A program made the position numbers and the translations under genes. A model generated the notes under the pieces. That model was given only the letters and a program-made list of their open reading frames with translations. It was not told where the DNA came from and made no database searches. From positions 310,001-374,000 of the forward strand of contig JBAZYO010000002.1 in NCBI GenBank assembly GCA_041659285.1: DNA of 64,000 bases. Direction: 5' to 3'. This DNA is from Vicinamibacterales bacterium (GTDB taxonomy: Bacteria > Acidobacteriota > Vicinamibacteria > Vicinamibacterales > UBA2999). Numbering within the stretch: the stretch's first letter is position 1; every line of letters begins with the position of its first letter. Positions 14,848 through 22,553 of this stretch are shown one piece after another.

Positions 14848-16142
14848 TGCATCGCCTTTCTAACAGAACCGAACAGCCCTTCAATGGATGAACGAGAATG
14901 AGCGGGGTTAGCAAGCGCATCATCGAGCATCACCCAACGCCCGGTGAGCTGGCCGAGCCGGCAGACACTTTCGGGAGCGGTGATCGGAGGTTGCACTTGA
15001 AGTTGCGCTCGCCCCCCGTGCCAGATCTGGAGCGGCCCTACCCATGGAACCACAACGGTTACTTCGCCTTGGTCAGACGTCAGGAAGAACGAGTATGGGG
15101 ACTTGCGATCGGAAGCGTCGCCCCAGGCACCCGCTGTGTGCCTTCCTTCGTCACGAATGCGGCCGAAGCGAAATTCCAAATCATCCCAAAGCCAGCCAAT
15201 TTCGTATCTTTCGGCTTCATGGGTGATGGCGTCAGGCAGGTCGCGTCGGGCTTGGATAATTTCCTGGCTCAGCAGTCCAGCGATCGCGTCGATCCTCGCG
15301 AGAAGCGCACCGTGTCCGTTCCAACGGAGGAGTGCCGCAGCCGGCTGTCGCACGTGACGGTCGACCATAGCTGCTACCATTCCGAACTCGGGCCCGAGCA
15401 GTACTTTAATCTCCGCATTCTGCTCAGGCAGGGCGGTTGTGGCAGCCCCTTGGGCGAGTTGTGTCAGCCAGTGCGCCGCAGCTGCCAGATCGGCACGGCA
15501 GCGATCGAGGCGCCTCGTCCGCGATCTCAAGGTCCCCTGAAGCCGAAGGACGCCAGTAAGCGCTCCGGCCGACGCAGAAGCCAGTTCGGCGGCGCCCACC
15601 GATTCCGACGCAACGAGAGCCGCCGCCTCGACTATCCTGGCTCGTGCGGCGGAGTATTCCCCGACCAAGTCCATAGCATCCAGTTGAGCTTGCGGAAGAT
15701 CCTGCACGATTTCATTGGCCTCACGCAACCAGTCTTCTGCGGTACGACGAGAGGCGACGTCCTTGCGAACCCGTTCGGCAGCCAGTGATTCGATCCGCCC
15801 CTGCATCTCCGTCATGTCTCTCGCGTGGCGGGCGGCGATCTCCGACAGGTTCGCCTCTATCCGTTTGCGCTGCCTCGTCAACTCGCTGCCTAGGCTCTCT
15901 AATCGGAGTGTCGCCTCATCACGCTCCGTTTCGAGTTGCTCACGTGCTTCACTCAAGCCACTCCGAAGCGTCGCAATTGCGGCGCTGGCTCGCTCGGCGT
16001 CAGCATCCAGCTCGCCGATCAGACCCTCCAAATCACCCGCATTCGAGCGCAACTCATCGATGATCTGGTCGCGATCGCGCAACGCCTCCTCTAGACGATG
16101 TACGACGATGTCTCGAAGCTCATCTGGTATAACCGCCATCAC
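14844..16142 (-). CDS. coiled-coil protein with folded C-terminal domain (432 aa)
   Basis: Residues 1-200 are a long coiled coil with heptads of Ala, Leu, Arg and Glu. From about 200 the sequence becomes globular, with VKVLLGPEFG-like text (IKVLLGPEFGMVAAMV) and a late beta-rich part (WVGPLQIWHGGRAQLQVQ). The start is GTG 16142 (GTGATG), overlapping the upstream stop; ATG 16139 is an alternative. It resembles its downstream neighbour in size and coiled-coil content, and the two may pair. No known domain identified. Confidence 0.72.
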   Translation of the reverse strand: MMAVIPDELRDIVVHRLEEALRDRDQIIDELRSNAGDLEGLIGELDADAERASAAIATLRSGLSEAREQLETERDEATLRLESLGSELTRQRKRIEANLSEIAARHARDMTEMQGRIESLAAERVRKDVASRRTAEDWLREANEIVQDLPQAQLDAMDLVGEYSAARARIVEAAALVASESVGAAELASASAGALTGVLRLQGTLRSRTRRLDRCRADLAAAAHWLTQLAQGAATTALPEQNAEIKVLLGPEFGMVAAMVDRHVRQPAAALLRWNGHGALLARIDAIAGLLSQEIIQARRDLPDAITHEAERYEIGWLWDDLEFRFGRIRDEGRHTAGAWGDASDRKSPYSFFLTSDQGEVTVVVPWVGPLQIWHGGRAQLQVQPPITAPESVCRLGQLTGRWVMLDDALANPAHSRSSIEGLFGSVRKAMQ

Positions 16143-16561
16143 GAAGCTCGCTTTGAACTAAAGATGGTTTTCAAGTGGTCGAAGCATTGTGCGCGCAACT
16201 CAAAGCACCTGAGTCTCAGGGTCAAGACCTCGCTGCGCGAATGAAGAACATCAAGTTCCTCTCTCCTGACTTTGCACTCTTGTTCAATTTCTGTGAATCG
16301 CTCGGGACCCCTGTTAACGGCGTCGTGAAGCTGTCGCACGAGCTCGCCCGGTAATTGACTAGAACCAGTTGTTGCGTCTAGTCTCTCGTGCAAGGAATGC
16401 TGCAGCGCTCGCGCCCATTCCATTTTCCATGGAGCGAACCTCGACTGCCGCTTAACATCTCCCCTAATATCGCTGACTAGGGCCAGGAGCGACCCGAGGC
16501 GCGCGACGCCCTGTAGCTCCATGGCCTGGCTTAACCGAACTGTCGCTTCCTCTTGTAACAT
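16139..16561 (-). CDS. small helical protein in the GTPase/AAA+ operon (140 aa)
   Basis: The protein is mostly helical (LSQAMELQGVARL, a basic segment WKMEWARAL, then QECKVRREELDVLHSRSEV) and has two cysteines near the end in a CFELRAQC pattern. The ATG at 16561 follows the previous stop by 9 bp and its stop overlaps the start of the 432-residue coiled-coil protein. No membrane helix or enzymatic motif is visible. It may be an assembly subunit of the same complex. Confidence 0.65.
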   Translation of the reverse strand: MLQEEATVRLSQAMELQGVARLGSLLALVSDIRGDVKRQSRFAPWKMEWARALQHSLHERLDATTGSSQLPGELVRQLHDAVNRGPERFTEIEQECKVRREELDVLHSRSEVLTLRLRCFELRAQCFDHLKTIFSSKRAS

Positions 16562-16570
16562 CGCGCGCCT

Positions 16571-17347
16571 CTAATCGATCGCTTCAAGGGTTTGCTCTTC
16601 AAGTGCGGCACTCTGCGCATATCGGCCGAGAAGAACTTCGAGAAAGCTGAGTACATTGTGGATCTCGCGCAACTCAGACAAGCTTTTCCCTTGTTCGGGA
16701 TCTGGAAGATCTTCGACGATGCGAAGATGCCGTGATGGCTCCACGACAAACCGGAGTAAATCATCGCTCGATCGATCGGCTTGGTTCTTGTACGTTTGGC
16801 ATCGTGCCGCGATATCGTTCTCGGACAGCTCCACAGTGGGCGGCGGCGGAGGGTCTCGCTCGACACGTTCAGTCAGGTCTGCCCAGAGCGATTCGGCGGC
16901 ATCGACCACCCCTCGCGATATCAGCTGCCTTTCAGGATCACTCCCAGGCTCCCACGCCCGCTTCGCTCCAATGTGCCAGTTGGTAAGCCACTCGGTCCAC
17001 GCCTCAAGCCCTCCATCGCGGTCCGAGCGAAGAGCAATGGTGTTTTCGACGCAGTAGGCCGCCAGTTTGTCGCTCGCCGCATTGCACTTGTGCTCCATCA
17101 TCTCGGCTTCAAGTTCGAGTCGCGCCCGGGTATCGTGTTGGACAGAGCGTTTCTTGATCGCTTCGGATAAAGCTTCGGCGCGATCCCGACCTTGCGTGTC
17201 AGATCTGGCCGCGCCACCTGAGAGTCTCTCAAGCCGTGCTCGACGGTCGCCCAGTACATCGGCCTCGAACTTCACTAACTCGGACTGGCGATTAATGGCG
17301 GCTGCAGCAGCCTCAGATAGCTGCCGAGACAGGTCTTCCCAATACAT
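16571..17347 (-). CDS. helical hypothetical protein (258 aa)
   Basis: The first 110 residues look like a coiled coil (INRQSELVKFEADVL, then ARLELEAEMMEHKC). A middle part with EAWTEWLTNWHIGAKRAW follows, then a proline stretch (DPPPPPTV), and a final helical part (LSELREIHNVLSFLEVLLG). The only good start, ATG 17347, overlaps the end of the upstream gene by 35 bp, larger than the 1-4 bp overlaps usual in this operon. No known family. Confidence 0.65.
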   Translation of the reverse strand: MYWEDLSRQLSEAAAAAINRQSELVKFEADVLGDRRARLERLSGGAARSDTQGRDRAEALSEAIKKRSVQHDTRARLELEAEMMEHKCNAASDKLAAYCVENTIALRSDRDGGLEAWTEWLTNWHIGAKRAWEPGSDPERQLISRGVVDAAESLWADLTERVERDPPPPPTVELSENDIAARCQTYKNQADRSSDDLLRFVVEPSRHLRIVEDLPDPEQGKSLSELREIHNVLSFLEVLLGRYAQSAALEEQTLEAID

Positions 17348-17759
17348 TTTCGGCGTCCTTGATAAGCACGTTCATTTGTTGGATTCGCTCGGACAGACGG
17401 GCGCACGCAAGAGTATCTAGCTCAATCTGATCATGCGCCATTTGAAGTTGTCGATCGATGTTCTCTGCTTCTTTGAGCAGTGGGACATCTGAGCCGTGCG
17501 ACGTCATCAGGGCGCTCACGTCACTGCGAAGTCGCTCGAGATCAGGGGTGATGATAGCGAGAGTAGCCGAAGGCGCAGCGAGCGCCTGTAACTCATGAAG
17601 CAGTGACACCGCCTCGTCCCGGTGCAACTGGCCCGTCTCCAGAAGTACTTCAAACGCGAGTTGAAGATCGGCGGAACCGTCCAGGGTCGCTATTGCGGAC
17701 GCACGCCGGGCGGCGTTGGGCGCAACTCGCAGGAGGCTCCGTAGTTCTGTGGCTGTCAT
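17313..17759 (-). CDS. small helical protein (148 aa)
   Basis: I start it at ATG 17759, which shares one base with the preceding stop (TAATG); a longer frame to 17876 would overlap the upstream gene by far more than is normal here. The product is alpha-helical throughout (LRSLLRVAPNAARRASAI, RDEAVSLLHELQAL, then a coiled-coil region with DRQLQMAHDQIELD). No motif, cysteine pair or membrane segment stands out. It is one of three consecutive small helical proteins between the vWA-like and coiled-coil genes. Confidence 0.65.
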   Translation of the reverse strand: MTATELRSLLRVAPNAARRASAIATLDGSADLQLAFEVLLETGQLHRDEAVSLLHELQALAAPSATLAIITPDLERLRSDVSALMTSHGSDVPLLKEAENIDRQLQMAHDQIELDTLACARLSERIQQMNVLIKDAENVLGRPVSAAI

Positions 17760-19351
17760 TAGATCTCCATGGCGTCGCCATTTCGAGGCTGGATAACCAA
17801 CCGTGGTGGAACAACGGTAGCAAGACGACTCAGCAAGATGCCAAGCGGCCTCTGCATTTCTCCGATGTCGTCGCAACCTTCGACATCAAGCCAGTCGAAC
17901 GCTTGTAACGCGCGAAACGTCTTTTCTCGCCAATCGCGAAACTGCGAGAACGCTGCGAGCCTGTCGTCGCCCGGTTGCAGGGGACGGCTAGCCTGAGGCG
18001 GTCGTGCATCGCGCAAGAACAACCACCCGACTGGGATTCGACGTTCCTGTAGGTGAGATATCACCGATTGGAATAGCTCGGAACGTCGCGCACTGGTCCG
18101 GATAGGCCCAGCAGCCAACTGAACCCATAGGGGGTCGTGGTCACCTGCTGGAGGAGGAGGCGAATCGCCTACTATCAGCACGGCGGACTGCTCGTTCGCT
18201 GCGCGGGCGTCGATCACGCGCCTTATGCACTCGAGTCCTTCATCAACGGCGTCAAAGAAGTCAATACCAGTCGCGTATGCCAGCTCTGGACTCTCAAGCA
18301 GGACTCGGAGCACATCGGGGCCGACCTCGCCCAGTTCGCCAGACGCCGATCTCGACAGTGGCAACGCGGGGTGAGGAACACAATCCTCGCGCTCCCTGTC
18401 AGCGAACCAGTAGAGGCCAAATCGAACCGTTCCATGAAGCCTAGTCTGGGTCGCGATGAGTGCAGCCGCGAACGAGCGACGCCAAGAAGAGTTCCAGAAC
18501 GCTGAGTCAGCAGAAGGCGTTGCGTCAAGTGACGTTACAGCATCGAATGCTTTCAACCACGCGTCGCGATCGAGAGTGGTGCGATCGATCAGAATGTACA
18601 GGTTGACCGGACTCTGCTGGTTGAACCTTGTCTTCGGCAGGGACTCCACCGTCGACGGAGTCACACTTCGCAAAGGCGTAGTCGTAGACAATTTCAGTTG
18701 GTCTCGCCCATCTGGCCTCGGCTCGCCGTCAAGGACCAGTTCGCATGCACCGATCGGCATTCCTGCCTGGGTTGCCACCGAATATTGGCCTCCGCTGAGG
18801 ATCGCGAATCCGCCGTCCTCGATTTCAATTGCGATGGCCGCTCGGTTCGCGGCGCTACTGACAGTAAAGCGAAACGGTAACGTGCTCCTGAATCGCCTCA
18901 CCGATTGTCCGTGAACGATGATCGTCAAAGGGACAGCAAAGGGCGGCTCAACAGCCCGCTGGTCATGAAGAGCTTCACTAGAGGTGGGACTCTGGATGGA
19001 GCTAGGAGTCGCTCCCGTCGCGATCAAGCGAATCCTCGACCGGCGATGTTTCACCGCCAATTCCCAAAGCTCCAACTCGTCGTCGCTGATTTCCGTAGCC
19101 GAAGAGATAAGCAGCAGACCGCATCCGTCGTGCGTTACAAATTCAGAGGCGGTGCAGTCGAAGCGTGTTACCGACCCTATGGGATTGGTCGGGCCGGCTC
19201 CCATCCATGGGCGCCACATCAAGAGCGCAGCCTCGCGAGTCGACTGTCCGCAGATAACCATCCAATTCTGAACGGCCGGTTGCTGGTCTCGCAAATGGGA
19301 CAGCACGGTCGCCAGACCATTCGTGTCAGAAAGCAGAGTCTTTACAGTCAA
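17759..19351 (-). CDS. vWA-like protein with degenerate metal site (530 aa)
   Basis: The first 150 residues are alpha/beta (GCGLLLISSATEISDDELE). Residues from about 235 read like a vWA domain: NLYILIDRTTLDRDAW at strand 1, VRFGLYWFADRE at strand 3 and AVLIVGDSPPPP at the position of the usual TDG strand. The MIDAS sequence DxSxS is replaced by DRTTL, so metal binding may be lost or altered. The start is TTG 19351, overlapping the upstream stop (TTGA). GTPase- and MoxR-type conflict systems often carry a vWA partner, and this protein probably fills that place; that is inference. Confidence 0.6.
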   Translation of the reverse strand: MTVKTLLSDTNGLATVLSHLRDQQPAVQNWMVICGQSTREAALLMWRPWMGAGPTNPIGSVTRFDCTASEFVTHDGCGLLLISSATEISDDELELWELAVKHRRSRIRLIATGATPSSIQSPTSSEALHDQRAVEPPFAVPLTIIVHGQSVRRFRSTLPFRFTVSSAANRAAIAIEIEDGGFAILSGGQYSVATQAGMPIGACELVLDGEPRPDGRDQLKLSTTTPLRSVTPSTVESLPKTRFNQQSPVNLYILIDRTTLDRDAWLKAFDAVTSLDATPSADSAFWNSSWRRSFAAALIATQTRLHGTVRFGLYWFADREREDCVPHPALPLSRSASGELGEVGPDVLRVLLESPELAYATGIDFFDAVDEGLECIRRVIDARAANEQSAVLIVGDSPPPPAGDHDPLWVQLAAGPIRTSARRSELFQSVISHLQERRIPVGWLFLRDARPPQASRPLQPGDDRLAAFSQFRDWREKTFRALQAFDWLDVEGCDDIGEMQRPLGILLSRLATVVPPRLVIQPRNGDAMEI

Positions 19352-21843
19352 GGCTGCCCCTCCTCCGCACGCTCGATCTCTGCGGCTAGGTCCTCAACGG
19401 TTATGTCGGCTTGTTTGAGCAACTGGAGTGCCCACTGGGTTCTCACTGCGGGATCTGGGTTCAGCGGTTCCCAACCTGGCAAAGTTCCCAGCGCACGCGC
19501 CAGAGGCACTTGCGCCATAATCTGCGCTGTCGTGTACCCAGTTGAGAGGCGAAGACCTGAATCGCGCACTGCGAAGACAATCGCTTCGAGTGCAGCCGAC
19601 GGCACCGAAGGTCGTGGTTTTGCGGATCCCATGAGCGAATTGATAAGGGATTCAGGATCAACGGCACGCGCAAATACGCCGACGATCTCGATCGGGACGT
19701 CATCTAGGGTTGGGATAGGCCCGATACCTGTCATCGCATGCATCGCGAAGGCGACCGCACTGGTAGGTAATTCCGGCGCCATGACATTCAACAGCGTCAG
19801 AGCGCCACGCTCGTCAAGGCGTTTGCCCCGTGACCTGGACTTGGCGAGACGAACGAGCCGTTCATTGATGCTAATTCCGGAAGCGAAGAGCCGTAGCCAA
19901 TCCTTCGAGCCATCAGTAACTTCAGTGATGTCGAGAGGCGCAGCAGCATCGCCGATGAGCCACTCAACAGCTGCTGGGGCCACATCGTGCAGTCGCGCCG
20001 TCCACCTGATCGCTGCTTTGCGATCTTCAGTTATGAGGGCCGCCATCCAACTCTGAACCAGCGCTGGCTCGACTACGCGCCGCAGAACTGGCTTCCATTC
20101 GTCCGGATATTCGTCGGAGTCTGGCGTAACCGGTTCATTCCGCAACGCGGCCGTCGCGCTTTTCGCAATCGGCCACACTTGGCTCAAAGCCATAAGCGTG
20201 GCGGCAGTTTCTGGCACGACATCATTCGGTCTACACAGGCCAGCCTGTGCCGCTGCCAGAATATCGTCGACGTAAGTGACTCTCGGCGCCGTGTCTCGTC
20301 CAACTCGCGCGCACAGAGCTTGAAGCGCAACTGGAGAGAACTCTGCCGAGAACAGCGGCGCGCCTGCGATGGCAACACTGATGGCTTCGTCGAAGCGACC
20401 CGCAACGACCAATTGCTTGAGCAATGGAATCAGTAACTGCGGTTCGGTAGACAGCAGCTTGCGCGCTCCGAGGCCAGCGCTCCAGTCCTCTGTTGTCAAG
20501 ACCTCGACGGGCGGAACGGTTCCGGACATTACGAATGCAGCGAGCGTCGAAGACCAGCCCCCCCAAAGCGACGCGGCTTCAGCCCATTGTTGGAACTCGT
20601 CCTTTGTCCGGCACTTCGTCAGCCACCGCAACAGCCTCTGCCGTGGCGCAGAACACCCGACTTCGGCGCCGATACGTGCGGCCGCAGACGTACGCTCCGA
20701 TTCGGGCCAGTCAATGTCACTGGTTGGCGCAGCGTCAATCACCCAGGACGCTTGAGCATCATCGAGGCCTCTTCGCGTGAGAATACGCTTTGCCACCTGC
20801 GCGAGCTGATCCGACGAACGTACCTGAGTCAGCCAACCGCTTGGAGGAATAAGCGATTCGTGCTCCAGGAATCCTGCGCGTGCGAGTTCTTCCCACACGG
20901 ACTGTGGCGCATCAACCGAGACTGGACGCTGAATCAGAAGGTCGACTGCAGCGTCGCTCAGGCTAGGGACAATTTCCTGGACGAGACTAAATGGCAACGA
21001 CCGAAGAGCGAAGTCACGATGCATTGACGCGACGAGCTCCGCGACCGACATCCGAGAGCGGCCGAGGCGTGCCAGCGTCAGAAGGAAATGATCATTGACT
21101 TCGAAGCCCTCAGGCCTATCGTCTGGCGAGTGTCGGGATGCCCAGAGAACGGCTTGTCGCGCCAAAGCTACTGGTTCAGACATCAGAATCTCGAGATCGA
21201 GGCGAGTCAAACCGAGTTGGCGCGCCGCCTCTTGAAGAATCTGGTCTTCCGAGCTTGAAAGCCCTTTTGCGAAGTTCACAGCGAGAAGCGCGGTCCACTC
21301 GTTTGGATGAGGCGAATTGACCGGCCGAGATGCGAAGCACAACGCGCGAAACCGATCACCGGCCGCAACAAGTAGAGCACCAGATCCTGGGGTTTCAACC
21401 TCCGTCGGCATTCCGAGGACAGCCGATGTAAGGAGCTCGAGATCAACAAGCTGGTGTTCGCCATCCCAGTTATTCAGCAATAAGTCATAGGTCTGAGGTA
21501 TTTCATCAACGCCTACAGCTACTCGTTGTGAGACGGCACGAGCGATCGCGGGCCACTCTCCACGACCAACGGCGCCAGCATCCATACACACTGCGATCTC
21601 CACAGAAGTCACTGGACGTGAGGCTCCGTCGACTCCGCCATGGAACCCCCGCGAGGTCCATAGACGATCGTCGAATTCTCCGACGATAGAAACGTAGCTT
21701 CTGGCAGAATCGGAAACGGCAGGAATCGACTCGCTGAGCGAGGCGAGCTCGTCAGGTATCTCCGTTCGCCCAACGGCCCAGCCGTAGTCTCCAGGTGGAA
21801 CTTTGCCGAACCAGCCAAGGCCGCGAAATCTCAGCTGTCTCAC
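19348..21843 (-). CDS. large unknown protein, possible GTPase-associated (GAP1-like) component (831 aa)
   Basis: It follows the smaller GTPase with a GTGA overlap (start GTG 21843). The N-terminus (WFGKVPPGDYGWAVGR, later LASLSES) and an alpha/beta part up to about residue 210 vaguely recall the N-terminal domains of GTPase-associated protein 1. The remaining 600 residues are helical with repeated Leu/Ala-rich helices, like HEAT or TPR arrays. There is no P-loop, no nuclease or protease motif and no membrane helix. Family assignment is a guess from architecture and position beside a GTPase. Confidence 0.55.
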   Translation of the reverse strand: MRQLRFRGLGWFGKVPPGDYGWAVGRTEIPDELASLSESIPAVSDSARSYVSIVGEFDDRLWTSRGFHGGVDGASRPVTSVEIAVCMDAGAVGRGEWPAIARAVSQRVAVGVDEIPQTYDLLLNNWDGEHQLVDLELLTSAVLGMPTEVETPGSGALLVAAGDRFRALCFASRPVNSPHPNEWTALLAVNFAKGLSSSEDQILQEAARQLGLTRLDLEILMSEPVALARQAVLWASRHSPDDRPEGFEVNDHFLLTLARLGRSRMSVAELVASMHRDFALRSLPFSLVQEIVPSLSDAAVDLLIQRPVSVDAPQSVWEELARAGFLEHESLIPPSGWLTQVRSSDQLAQVAKRILTRRGLDDAQASWVIDAAPTSDIDWPESERTSAAARIGAEVGCSAPRQRLLRWLTKCRTKDEFQQWAEAASLWGGWSSTLAAFVMSGTVPPVEVLTTEDWSAGLGARKLLSTEPQLLIPLLKQLVVAGRFDEAISVAIAGAPLFSAEFSPVALQALCARVGRDTAPRVTYVDDILAAAQAGLCRPNDVVPETAATLMALSQVWPIAKSATAALRNEPVTPDSDEYPDEWKPVLRRVVEPALVQSWMAALITEDRKAAIRWTARLHDVAPAAVEWLIGDAAAPLDITEVTDGSKDWLRLFASGISINERLVRLAKSRSRGKRLDERGALTLLNVMAPELPTSAVAFAMHAMTGIGPIPTLDDVPIEIVGVFARAVDPESLINSLMGSAKPRPSVPSAALEAIVFAVRDSGLRLSTGYTTAQIMAQVPLARALGTLPGWEPLNPDPAVRTQWALQLLKQADITVEDLAAEIERAEEGQP

Positions 21844-22553
21844 GGGAACGCCTTCCAGATTCGCTCGACCGCGAATTCGAAAGGGCGATCGACCAGGCTC
21901 GGCTCGATCTTGAACGGCACGAAACGGCCAAACTCGTCCAGGTACTGCGCGGGCATATTGTTGTGCCAGCCGTAAACGGTGATCGGGAAGATGGCATTAG
22001 ATTCAAATCGCTTCATAAGCCCAGACGGCAAAACGAGCGATCCGATCTGCTCACAGCTCAAAGGCGACTTTGTAAACCGACCGAACTCCTCTTCGGAAAG
22101 CACGGCTTCGCATTTTGTCAGCACCAGGGCGCAGGGCTTTGTTCCTAGTTCGGCCAATGCGTTCAGCGCCGATTGTCGAACTTCTGCAATTCCTAGCCTG
22201 GTGACGTCAACAAAGAGCAGCGCGCCTGCTACTTCATTCCGCAGCGCATCAACGTCGGCTCTCGCGGTGGGCTTTGCCGCAACGCCGCCGACCATATCCC
22301 TGAACACAATCGAGCCCCCATCGACGTGTCGAAACTCGTAGTGCGTAGCCGACGATGTACCGCCGCTTAGCTCGTTTTTCTTTAGCGAAAACCACAGGCT
22401 TCTCAGGTTCCGCTCGGTGCTGAGCGTATTCGCATCTGCGCGATCAACCCACTTGGGCTCGTAGTGACCGCTGTACGCCGCCAGCGCCGTGCTTTTACCG
22501 ACGCTACTCGCTCCCCATAGCGCAATTGTCGCCTTCCGCGAACTACTCGTCAT
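21840..22553 (-). CDS. small TRAFAC-like GTPase (237 aa)
   Basis: G1 is GASSVGKS at 14-21, G3 is DMVG at 86-89 in a VFRDMVGG strand, and G4 is TKCE at 146-149, where glutamate replaces the usual aspartate of NKxD/TKxD. This may relax guanine specificity. The strand order and length fit a Ras-like P-loop GTPase without additional domains. It is translated with its neighbours (ATGA at its start, GTGA at its end). It is the second GTPase of the operon and may form a switch pair with the 425-residue protein. Confidence 0.82.
   Translation of the reverse strand: MTSSSRKATIALWGASSVGKSTALAAYSGHYEPKWVDRADANTLSTERNLRSLWFSLKKNELSGGTSSATHYEFRHVDGGSIVFRDMVGGVAAKPTARADVDALRNEVAGALLFVDVTRLGIAEVRQSALNALAELGTKPCALVLTKCEAVLSEEEFGRFTKSPLSCEQIGSLVLPSGLMKRFESNAIFPITVYGWHNNMPAQYLDEFGRFVPFKIEPSLVDRPFEFAVERIWKAFP

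Noticed and set aside
19348..21843. TagF (type VI secretion) similarity of the 831-residue protein from its WFGKVPPGD start
   Set aside because: Only a few residues agree and no other type VI gene (TssB/C/F/G/J/K/M, Hcp, VgrG) is in the window. The AAA+ protein is not ClpV-like in its N-terminal half.
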